Shown here: piece by piece, positions 1 through 6,261 of the stretch | Numbering within the stretch: position 1 is the stretch's first letter | Layout: each line of letters starts with the position of its first letter | Source: Pseudomonadota bacterium | GTDB lineage: Bacteria > Pseudomonadota > Alphaproteobacteria > Rhodospirillales > Casp-alpha2 | DNA: 12,480 nucleotides | Assembly: GCA_022563215.1 (NCBI GenBank) | Contig: JADFNT010000023.1 | Span: 1-12,480 of the forward strand | Reading direction: 5' to 3' | Notes under the pieces: generated by a model | What the model was told of the DNA's origin: nothing | The model's database searches: none | Seen by the model: only the letters and a program-made list of their open reading frames with translations | Position numbers and translations under genes: made by a program

Positions 1-688
1 AGGCCGTCTGTTCGCGGTCGATGGGAAACGACGTGCCGGCCAACGCGGCCGATCCCAGCGGGCATTCGTTGAGCCTGCGCCGGCAATCCTCGGCGCGGCC
101 CCGGTCGCGTCCCAGCATCTCCACGTAAGCCAGCAGATGATGGCCCAGCGTTACCGGCTGCGCCCCTTGCAGGTGGGTCAACCCAGGCATGACGTCGGCG
201 GCATGCTCCTCGGCGCGGTCGATCAGGGCCGCCTGCAGGCCTTGGATCTCGGCATCCAGGCCGTCGAGGGTGTCGCGCACCCAAAGCCGGAAATCGGTGG
301 CCACCTGGTCGTTCCGGGATCGGGCCGTGGGCAGCCGCCGGGCGGCGTCGCCGATCAGATCGCCTAAACGTGATTCGACATTCATGTGAATGTCCTCCAA
401 GGCTTGGCTGAATTCGAAGTCGCCGCTTTCGATCTCCCCGGCAATGGCGTCCAGGCCCTTGATGATGGCATCGCCGTCCTCTTGGGATATGATGCCGGCC
501 TTGACCAGCATTGCCGCATGGGCCTTGGAACCGGCAATGTCCTGGGCATAAAGGTGCCTGTCGAAATCAATGGAGGCATTGATTTCCCGCATGACGTCCG
601 CGGGCCCGGCCTTGAAACGACCGCCCCGGATTCCCTTCGTGCCCGGCCCGTTGCCTTGGGGGGCCGGCTTATTGGATTTCTTTGCCAT
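1..688 (-). CDS. argH: Argininosuccinate lyase, N-terminal half (partial)
   Basis: Cleaves argininosuccinate to arginine and fumarate, the last step of arginine biosynthesis, as a cytosolic homotetramer. The first 229 codons of about 460-470 are present; the rest lies beyond the left edge. Visible family motifs: GRFKAG near residues 23-28, [11 protein letters not shown] at 99-109 (substrate-binding HxN region), [15 protein letters not shown] at 122-136, and [12 protein letters not shown] at 171-184, containing the conserved Thr-His pair. The catalytic serine loop (GSSxMPxKxNP) is outside the window. The N-terminal 20 residues are a basic, Pro/Gly-rich extension before the usual start of homology. 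The ATG (complement of 686-688) shares two bases with the start codon of the divergent tlpA-like gene. I see no convincing Shine-Dalgarno sequence ahead of it, so the start rests on homology and the absence of a better choice. The identification itself is secure. Confidence 0.96.
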   Translation of the reverse strand, partial: MAKKSNKPAPQGNGPGTKGIRGGRFKAGPADVMREINASIDFDRHLYAQDIAGSKAHAAMLVKAGIISQEDGDAIIKGLDAIAGEIESGDFEFSQALEDIHMNVESRLGDLIGDAARRLPTARSRNDQVATDFRLWVRDTLDGLDAEIQGLQAALIDRAEEHAADVMPGLTHLQGAQPVTLGHHLLAYVEMLGRDRGRAEDCRRRLNECPLGSAALAGTSFPIDREQTA

Positions 689-1295
689 GGTTCAAAACCC
701 GTTCGAAAAGCCGCAAGGACGCAGAACCTTGGGACGATTCGCCTTTCCGGCCCTGCTTTGGCTGTTACTCGCGGCGATTGTCTCCATATCACGTCCGCTG
801 GCAAGTGCGGAAGGCGGAAAATGCTTGGCCCCCGTCGGCGTGCTCGATAATTTCGACCTTGTCGAGCCCCCCCGGGCGGTCACCGAACAGCCCTTCTTCG
901 ACGTAACCGGGACCCGGTTAACCCTCGCCGATTTCCGCGGCAGGGCCGTGGTCTTGAACTTCTGGGCCACCTGGTGCGCGCCCTGCGTGGCCGAAATGCC
1001 GCAGTTGGACAGGCTCAAGAAAATACTGGCCGGGGATGAGATCGAGGTCCTGGCCATCTCGGAGGACCGGGCCGGAGTGCCGTTGGTGAAGAAGTTCTAT
1101 GACGTCAACGGGATCAGCAACCTGGACATCTTCATCGACAAGGGCCGCAAGGTGCTCAGCGGATCGAAGATCATCGGCCTGCCGACGACGATATTGATCG
1201 ACAAGCGGGGTCGGGAAATTGGCCGCGCCCTGGGCGCCGCCGAATGGGATTCCAGCGAAGCCGTCGCCTTTATAAGGCAATGCCTGGGAAGTTGA
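687..1295 (+). CDS. tlpA: Membrane-anchored TlpA-like thiol:disulfide oxidoreductase
   Basis: A 202-residue thioredoxin-fold protein of the TlpA/ResA/CcmG group. Such proteins act as periplasmic thiol-disulfide reductants, often for cytochrome c or cytochrome oxidase copper-site maturation. A basic N-terminus (residues 1-18) is followed by a hydrophobic segment at about 19-36, which reads as an uncleaved membrane anchor. The active site is WCAPC at 96-100 within [15 protein letters not shown], and the cis-proline loop is GLPTT at 164-168. Cys46, outside the active site, lies just after the anchor. An in-frame ATG at 570 would add 39 residues that lie entirely over argH and would displace the anchor, so I reject it. 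A TTG at 672 is a possible alternative, since a G-rich run lies a few bases upstream. The gene is divergent from argH. The physiological substrate cannot be read from this window; the tlpA symbol is used at family level. Confidence 0.88.
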   Translation: MVQNPFEKPQGRRTLGRFAFPALLWLLLAAIVSISRPLASAEGGKCLAPVGVLDNFDLVEPPRAVTEQPFFDVTGTRLTLADFRGRAVVLNFWATWCAPCVAEMPQLDRLKKILAGDEIEVLAISEDRAGVPLVKKFYDVNGISNLDIFIDKGRKVLSGSKIIGLPTTILIDKRGREIGRALGAAEWDSSEAVAFIRQCLGS

Positions 1296-1397
1296 AGGCG
1301 CCTAAGAAGGACTGGATTTCGCCCCTACCGGGTATTATTTATGGTTACAGTTCAAACTCCGTCACACGCGGCGGAAAAAAAATAAAATTCATCCAAC

Positions 1398-1406
1398 AAG
1401 GGAGGA
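1398..1406 (+). promoter_or_regulatory. Ribosome binding site of the peroxiredoxin gene
   Basis: AAGGGAGGA lies 8 bases before the ATG at 1415, and the preceding bases are A-rich. It fixes the peroxiredoxin start at 1415 rather than the in-frame ATG at 1244, which lies inside the tlpA-like gene. Confidence 0.85.
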
Positions 1407-1414
1407 CCGACCCA

Positions 1415-2074
1415 ATGACACTACAAATTGGCTCCGAGGCGCCTGATTTCACCGCCGAAACCACCGAAGGCACGATCGGCTTCCACGAATTCATCGGTGA
1501 CGGATGGGTAATGCTGTTTTCCCATCCCAAGGACTTCACCCCCGTGTGCACCACCGAGCTCGGCTATTTGGCCAAGATCAAGCCCGAGTTCGACAAGCGC
1601 AAGGTCAAGGTCATCGGCATCAGCGTCGATTCCGTCGAAGACCACAAGGCGTGGTCGAAGGACGTCGAGGAAACCCAGGGCCACGCCATCAATTACCCCT
1701 TGATCGGCGATTCCGACCTTGCGGTGGCGAAGCTCTACGGCATGCTTCCGGCCGACGAGGAAGGCGGCGCCGAAGGCCGCACCGCGGCAAACAACGCCAC
1801 CGTGCGCAACGTCTACATCATCGGCCCGGACAAGAAGATCAAGCTGATCATCTCCTATCCGATGAGCACCGGGCGTAATTTCGACGAGATTTTGCGGGTC
1901 ATCGATTCGTGCCAGTTGACGGCCAACCACCAGGTGGCGACGCCAGCCAACTGGAATGACGGCGACGACGTGATCATCGTCCCCGCCGTTTCCGACGACG
2001 AGGCCAAGGAAAAATATCCGGACGGCTGGGAGGCGCCGAAGCCCTACCTGCGCATCGTCCCGCAACCGAAATGA
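1415..2074 (+). CDS. 1-Cys peroxiredoxin, Prx6 type
   Basis: A thiol peroxidase of 219 residues that reduces H2O2, alkyl hydroperoxides and possibly peroxynitrite in the cytosol. The peroxidatic cysteine is Cys45 in HPKDFTPVCTTELG (37-50), with the usual Pro/Thr neighbours. The arginines that complete the active site fit Arg131 (ATVRNVYIIGPDKKIK) and Arg154 (STGRNFDE). Length and the C-terminal extension (WNDGDDVIIVP..YPDGWEAPKPYLR, about 180-213) are typical of the Prx6/AhpC-TSA 1-Cys class. The only other cysteine, Cys166, is not in a 2-Cys resolving position, so an external reductant is expected. The start is set by a strong ribosome binding site. The upstream 119 bp is AT-rich in its distal half and should hold the promoter, but I could not pick a clear -35/-10 pair. 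Transcription ends at the hairpin at 2114-2157. The nearby TlpA-like thioredoxin suggests a loose redox theme but is probably a separate unit. Confidence 0.95.
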   Translation: MTLQIGSEAPDFTAETTEGTIGFHEFIGDGWVMLFSHPKDFTPVCTTELGYLAKIKPEFDKRKVKVIGISVDSVEDHKAWSKDVEETQGHAINYPLIGDSDLAVAKLYGMLPADEEGGAEGRTAANNATVRNVYIIGPDKKIKLIISYPMSTGRNFDEILRVIDSCQLTANHQVATPANWNDGDDVIIVPAVSDDEAKEKYPDGWEAPKPYLRIVPQPK

Positions 2075-2113
2075 CCAAAGCCTAAGAACCGATCCCGCCT
2101 TTGAGCGGAAAAG

Positions 2114-2157
2114 AAAACGGCGGCCCCCAGAAGTTACGGGGAACCGCCGTTTTTTTT
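2114..2157. terminator. Bidirectional rho-independent terminator
   Basis: The stem AAAACGGCGG/CCGCCGTTTT is extended by CCCC/GGGG with a two-base bulge, around a loop of about 10 bases. On the plus strand it is followed by eight T residues (2150-2157), which ends the peroxiredoxin transcript. Read from the minus strand, the same stem is followed by TTTTCTTTT, so it can also end the DUF1127 transcript arriving from the other side. Confidence 0.9.
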
Positions 2158-2177
2158 GTTTTGCGCGTTGGCCTTGA

Positions 2178-2600
2178 TTAGGCGGCCAGCGGCTTTTCCT
2201 CTTTGCGGTTTTCGTTTTCGGTGCCAGAAACGCCAGAAACGCCAGAAACGCTGGATGCCGGCTGGGCGCGGGTCGGGCTTAGCGTCAAGGGCCGGCGCCT
2301 GAGCTGGTGATAGACCACGGCGGTGATCTCGTCGCGGGTGAAGCCGATGTCCTTGAGCAGGTAGTCCGGCAGGACTTGAAGATCGCCGTAGAGGACGTTG
2401 CGGCGGTGCCAGTTTAAAAACGGCTTAGCCAGCCACTTAACGCCCTGGACAAACACCGGGACGGCTTTGCCGATGAAGCGGGCCATTTCCTTCTGCCGCG
2501 TATAGTGGCCCAGGGCGGCGGCGCTGAGCGGATCGATGCGCTGAGGGGCGAAGGCGGAAAAGAGGCCCGCGTTCCCATTGTTGTCATTCTGAATTTGCAT
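2178..2600 (-). CDS. Long DUF1127-family protein
   Basis: A 140-residue protein with a DUF1127 core at about residues 64-93. The diagnostic pattern is LYGDLQVLPDYLLKDIGFTRDEI, matching the family consensus of a basic helix followed by L.D..L.DIG..R.EI. DUF1127 proteins are usually 45-100 residues. Small arginine-rich members have been linked to RNA-related regulation and to phosphate or stress responses in alphaproteobacteria, but I cannot assign a role here. The core is preceded by about 60 residues with a hydrophobic patch (FIGKAVPVFVQGVKWLAKPFL) and followed by a tail with a Ser-Gly-Val repeat (about 117-126) and a charged end. The start at 2600 is chosen because AAGGAGAT lies five bases upstream. 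The open frame extends to 3182, but that extension overlaps the methyltransferase gene and has no matching features. The gene converges on the peroxiredoxin gene. Confidence 0.85.
   Translation of the reverse strand: MQIQNDNNGNAGLFSAFAPQRIDPLSAAALGHYTRQKEMARFIGKAVPVFVQGVKWLAKPFLNWHRRNVLYGDLQVLPDYLLKDIGFTRDEITAVVYHQLRRRPLTLSPTRAQPASSVSGVSGVSGTENENRKEEKPLAA
2223..2249. repeat. 9-bp tandem repeat, three perfect copies
   Basis: GCCAGAAAC occurs three times in a row. It lies inside the DUF1127 gene and, being in frame, encodes the Val-Ser-Gly repeat of the C-terminal tail. Changes in copy number would alter tail length without shifting the frame. Confidence 0.9.
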
Positions 2601-2605
2601 AACGT

Positions 2606-2613
2606 ATCTCCTT
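2606..2613 (-). promoter_or_regulatory. Ribosome binding site of the DUF1127 gene
   Basis: On the minus strand AAGGAGAT sits five bases before the ATG at 2600. It is one of the strongest Shine-Dalgarno matches in the window and decides the start of this protein against the long upstream extension of the open frame. Confidence 0.85.
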
Positions 2614-2728
2614 AGGTCTTGATATTCGGATATCGGCGCTCCACCGTGGTCTTTATCTTTTTTCTTCGGGAGAGATTGACCTCTCATGGGTAAAATAGTC
2701 GTCTTTAGGGGGCCGTAAACCGTTAATG

Positions 2729-2746
2729 TTGCACTGCACCATTGCA
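2729..2746. promoter_or_regulatory. TGC-rich repeated motif between divergent genes
   Basis: TTGCACTGCACCATTGCA contains two direct TTGCA copies 13 bp apart and a central TGCACTGCA with 4-bp inverted arms. It lies in the shared upstream region of the DUF1127 gene (minus) and the isoaspartate methyltransferase gene (plus). TGC-rich elements of this general kind are known as binding sites of the PhaR regulator near phasin genes in alphaproteobacteria. Applying that here is inference, and the site could equally belong to another regulator or to promoter elements. Confidence 0.35.
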
Positions 2747-2796
2747 TAAAACGCATAGCTACGGAAATATTTGACCCAAACGGCAAGGAGACGGTC

Positions 2797-2868
2797 ATGG
2801 GCGGAACCGTCCGCAGGCCTGCTGGCGCGGCGCCCCGGCACCGTTTACAATCGGTCTTATCCCAATAA
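2797..2868 (+). CDS. Possible 23-residue leader ORF upstream of pcm
   Basis: A short frame begins with ATG six bases after AAGGAG (2785-2790), a near-ideal ribosome binding site, and ends with TAA 23 bases before the pcm start. The peptide has four arginines, several prolines and alanines, and no recognisable domain. The strong site makes translation plausible. It could be a leader peptide that tunes expression of the downstream methyltransferase. It could also be chance, since no codon-bias or conservation evidence is available from so short a frame. Confidence 0.3.
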   Translation: MGGTVRRPAGAAPRHRLQSVLSQ

Positions 2869-2891
2869 CCGGAGGGGGGTGATCCCGGACG

Positions 2892-3713
2892 ATGCAGAAT
2901 CGCCTTGCCAAGTCCTTTCCATCTATCCGCGCCCGGGGTCGGGGCCGCCGCCTGACCGGCTGGTTGTGGTGCGGCTTCGATAGCCGGTGCCTGCTTGTGC
3001 TTGCCGGGCTTTCGTTGGCGGTGGGATCGCCGTTTACGGCAAACGCCCAGGAATATTACGCCAAGGCGCGTCAGGAGTTGGTTGACACCATTGCCTCCAT
3101 GGCCGCCGAGACGCAGAGGGAAACGGGGCGCAAGGCGTTCAGCGAAGCGGTTATAAAGGTCATGGCCGAAGTCCCCCGCCATGAATTCGTGCCCGAAAAC
3201 GTCCGTGACTTGGCCTATCGAAACCGCCCTTTGCCCATTGGCTACGGCCAGACCATTTCGCAGCCTTATATCGTCGCCCTGATGACCGACTTGTTGGATG
3301 TGCAGATAGGTTCAAAGGTTCTGGAGGTCGGCACAGGGTCGGGATACCAAGCGGCGATACTGGCCGAACTCGGCGCCAAGGTGTTCACCATCGAGATCAT
3401 CGAACCGCTCGGCCAGCTGGCAAAGGAGCGGTTGAAAAGGCTGGGATATGGCAACGTCAAGACGCGGGTCGGTGACGGCTATTACGGTTGGAAGGAACAT
3501 GCGCCCTTTGACGCCATTATTGTCACCGCCGCCGCTAGTCATGTGCCGCCGCCGCTTGTCCGCCAGTTGAAGCCGGGCGGACGCATGGTCGCTCCCGTGG
3601 GCGAGCGCTTCCTCGTCCAATACCTGACCATGGTAGAGAAAAGCGTGGACGGCGGCGTCACCTTGCGGCATATCCTGCCCGTGCGTTTCGTGCCGCTAAC
3701 GGGGGGTCATTGA
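2892..3713 (+). CDS. pcm: Protein-L-isoaspartate O-methyltransferase with signal peptide
   Basis: Transfers methyl groups from S-adenosylmethionine to isoaspartyl residues of damaged proteins, starting their repair. The C-terminal 210 of 273 residues match the PCMT family. Visible are VPRHEFVP at 94-101, the conserved PIGYGQTISQPYIVALM at 115-131, SAM motif I VLEVGTGSG at 143-151, an acidic residue after the second strand (FTIEIIEP), DAIIVTAAASHVP at 207-219, and LKPGGRMVAPVG at 226-237. Unlike the common cytosolic enzyme (about 210 residues), it has a basic N-terminus (Arg14-Arg32), a hydrophobic segment (about 34-48) and an Ala-Asn-Ala/Gln junction near residue 52. This resembles a Sec signal peptide, so a periplasmic protein is inferred. 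The ATG at 2892 follows GGAGGGGGGTGATC (2871-2884), which pairs with the 16S tail. The next gene starts 31 bases downstream, so co-transcription is likely. Confidence 0.9.
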   Translation: MQNRLAKSFPSIRARGRGRRLTGWLWCGFDSRCLLVLAGLSLAVGSPFTANAQEYYAKARQELVDTIASMAAETQRETGRKAFSEAVIKVMAEVPRHEFVPENVRDLAYRNRPLPIGYGQTISQPYIVALMTDLLDVQIGSKVLEVGTGSGYQAAILAELGAKVFTIEIIEPLGQLAKERLKRLGYGNVKTRVGDGYYGWKEHAPFDAIIVTAAASHVPPPLVRQLKPGGRMVAPVGERFLVQYLTMVEKSVDGGVTLRHILPVRFVPLTGGH

Positions 3714-3744
3714 CGGGGCCGGCCATGCCGACCTCCCGCAACCG

Positions 3745-6198
3745 ATGGCGCCGCTAAATTCGCCCTTCGACGACAGCCTTCGGCCGCCGCTTTTGTCCGT
3801 GGCGCTAATTTCGGCCGCCGCGGTCGGCTACCAAGTCCTGTTGCTGCGCCTGTTCTCGATCATCCAGTGGCACCACTTCGCCTACATGATCATCAGCCTC
3901 GCGCTCCTGGGGTACGGGGTGAGCGGTACTTTTCTTGCGCTCGCCGGCGAACAGGTCGGGCGCCGCTTCCGGGACCTTTTTGCCTTCAACGCCGCCCTGT
4001 TCGGTGCCGCCGTGCCAGGGTGTTTTTTCCTGGCCCAGCGGATACCGCTGAATCCGCTGGAGTTGTTGTGGGACCCGCTGCAACCGCTGTATCTGGCGCT
4101 GCTTTATCTGTTGCTTGCGGTCCCTTTCTTGTTCGCCGCCAACTGTATCGGCCTTACCCTATATCGTTTCCGCCGCCTGATGGGGCGGACATACGGTTCG
4201 GACCTTCTTGGCGCCGGTACGGGCGCGCTCGGAATGGTGGGACTGTTATTTTGGCTGGCACCCGTGGACGCCTTGAAGGCCCTCGGCGCGGCCGGCTTCG
4301 CCGCCGCGGCCTTGTCTCTGCTCACCGGCGGCGGCACCCGCCGCTGGCTGGCAGGACCGCTTTTTCTGGCCGCCGGGCTGCTTCCGTTCCTGCTTGCCGG
4401 TCCCTTTACCGAACTCAAGCCTTCTCCCTACAAAGGACTAAGCCAGGCGCTTCAGGTTTCCGGGGCCAGGATCGTCGACGAACGTTCCGGTCCGCTGGGC
4501 CTGTTGACGGTGGTGGAAAGCCCCAGGGTTCCCTTTCGCCACGCCCCGGGGCTTAGTTTCCTCAACCCGTCCGAGCCGCCCGAACAATTGGGCGTTTTCA
4601 CCGACGGCGGGGGCTTCACCGTTATCAACCGGTATGACCCCGGGGGGGAGGCGCCCCGGTACCTGGATTTCCTAACCTCGGCACTGCCGTATCACCTTTT
4701 GCGGCGGCCGAGCGTCCTCGTCATCGGCGCCGGCGGCGGCACCGACGTCCTGCAGGCGGTCTTTTTCCAGGCGCGGCGGATCGACGCTCTTGAGGTCAAC
4801 GCCCAAATGGCGGCGCTCATCAAGGAAGACTACGCCGCATTCTCGGGACGACTCTATGATCGTCAGGACGTCCGTCTCCATGTCGCCGAAGCGCGTGGAT
4901 TCGTCGGCGGCGGGGGTGTGGCCTACGATCTCATACAAATGGCCCTGGTGGATTCCTTCGGTGCCGCAAGCGCCGGGCTGCATGCCTTGAACGAAAGCTA
5001 TCTTTATACGACCGAGGCCATGGAGCGGTACCTTGCCCGGCTCAATCCCGGCGGCCTTGTCTCCATCACCCGCTGGCTCAAACTGCCGCCCCGCGATAGC
5101 CTCAAGCTGTTCGCCACCGCTGTCCAAGCCCTTGGCCGTATGGGGGTTGCCAAACCGGGCCGTCAATTGGCCCTCATCCGGGGCGGCAAGACCACCACCC
5201 TCCTGATCAAGAACGGCGCTTTCTCAGGGCCCGAAATCATCGCCATTAAGCGTTTTTCCCGCGAGCGGGCCTTCGACGTCGTTTATTTCCCCGGCATCAC
5301 GCCGGCCGACCCCAACCGCTACCACCTGTTGGAAAGGCCCCTATTCTTTGAATCGGCCATTTCCCTGCTCGGACCTGCCGGCGAAGATTTCATCGATCGC
5401 TATAAATACGATATCCGGCCGGTCACCGACGACAGGCCCTATTTCTTCAACTTTTTCAAATGGCCGCTTTTCATTGAGCTTTATGCGCTTCGGGGCCGGG
5501 GCGGTTTTGGGCTATTGGAATGGGGCTACCTGGTTCTCGCCCTGATTCTATTGCAGGCCATCGTTTTCGCGCTGGTGTTGATACCGCTGCCGTTGTGGGC
5601 GGGCCGCCGGGCGAAGAAGGCCGAAAGACCCCCCCGCCCCAGCATGCGGGTGTTGATCTATTTCCTGAGCCTCGGCTTCGCCTTTTTGTTCGTCGAGATG
5701 GCCTTTATCCAGAAGTTCATCCTGTTCCTCGCCAGCCCGGTATATGCCGCTGCCGTGGTTCTTTGCGGGTTCCTTGTCTTCGCCGGCCTGGGGAGCCTGT
5801 TCTCGGGCCGCCTTCTGTCTTCCGCCAACCCGAGTCTCTACCCCGTCGTCGGAATCGCCGTCGTCGTGGTGGCATACCTGTTTCTGCTGCCATCCCTTTT
5901 CCAATGGCTGACGACGCTGGCGCTGGCCGCCAAATTCGCCCTATCCCTGTTGTTGATCGCGCCGCTGGCTTTTCCGATGGGCATGCCGTTTCCCTTAGGT
6001 CTAGCCCGTCTCGGTGAGGAAAGGCCCGGCCTGATCCCGTGGGCCTGGGCCATCAACGGCTGCGCTTCGGTGCTAGGCGCCGTCATCGCGGCCCTGCTTG
6101 CCATTGAGTTCGGGTTCACGGCGGTGATCGTCATGGCGGTGGGGTTTTATATCCTCGCCTGTTGGACTTTTCCCGGGAGCGCCGCCGATGGCATATGA
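3745..6198 (+). CDS. Polytopic membrane protein with central spermidine-synthase-like domain
   Basis: The protein has 817 residues. An N-terminal block of about six to seven hydrophobic helices (about 14-230) precedes a soluble Rossmann methyltransferase-like region (about 240-580), followed by six or so further helices (about 590-812). The central region carries SVLVIGAGGGTDVL at 323-336 (nucleotide-binding glycine loop), ALEVN at 348-352 (acidic residue after strand 2) and YDLIQMALVDSFG at 394-406, with Asp403 near the position of the spermidine synthase catalytic aspartate. This matches proteins annotated as fused MFS/spermidine synthase or SpeE-like membrane proteins. Few have a proven reaction, and the classical DxxDP active-site pattern is not evident, so polyamine synthesis should not be assumed. 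It starts 31 bases after pcm with no clear ribosome binding site, suggesting coupling to it. An ATG at 3725 is in another frame. Confidence 0.8.
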   Translation: MAPLNSPFDDSLRPPLLSVALISAAAVGYQVLLLRLFSIIQWHHFAYMIISLALLGYGVSGTFLALAGEQVGRRFRDLFAFNAALFGAAVPGCFFLAQRIPLNPLELLWDPLQPLYLALLYLLLAVPFLFAANCIGLTLYRFRRLMGRTYGSDLLGAGTGALGMVGLLFWLAPVDALKALGAAGFAAAALSLLTGGGTRRWLAGPLFLAAGLLPFLLAGPFTELKPSPYKGLSQALQVSGARIVDERSGPLGLLTVVESPRVPFRHAPGLSFLNPSEPPEQLGVFTDGGGFTVINRYDPGGEAPRYLDFLTSALPYHLLRRPSVLVIGAGGGTDVLQAVFFQARRIDALEVNAQMAALIKEDYAAFSGRLYDRQDVRLHVAEARGFVGGGGVAYDLIQMALVDSFGAASAGLHALNESYLYTTEAMERYLARLNPGGLVSITRWLKLPPRDSLKLFATAVQALGRMGVAKPGRQLALIRGGKTTTLLIKNGAFSGPEIIAIKRFSRERAFDVVYFPGITPADPNRYHLLERPLFFESAISLLGPAGEDFIDRYKYDIRPVTDDRPYFFNFFKWPLFIELYALRGRGGFGLLEWGYLVLALILLQAIVFALVLIPLPLWAGRRAKKAERPPRPSMRVLIYFLSLGFAFLFVEMAFIQKFILFLASPVYAAAVVLCGFLVFAGLGSLFSGRLLSSANPSLYPVVGIAVVVVAYLFLLPSLFQWLTTLALAAKFALSLLLIAPLAFPMGMPFPLGLARLGEERPGLIPWAWAINGCASVLGAVIAALLAIEFGFTAVIVMAVGFYILACWTFPGSAADGI

Positions 6199-6261
6199 CA
6201 GGAACCGGCGGGCCTGTTAGTTTCTGCAGATTCGGACCCACCCACGGAGCACCCGCGCCTC

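Noticed and set aside
570..686. N-terminal extension of the tlpA-like gene from ATG 570
   Set aside because: The extra 39 residues lie wholly over the argH coding start, would displace the membrane anchor from the N-terminus, and show no family similarity.
1421..2065. 214-codon open frame on the minus strand
   Set aside because: It is antisense to the peroxiredoxin gene, which has clear catalytic motifs. Long antisense frames are common in GC-rich DNA.
2601..3182. 194-residue upstream extension of the DUF1127 frame
   Set aside because: It overlaps the pcm coding region and lies upstream of a strong ribosome binding site and start at 2600.
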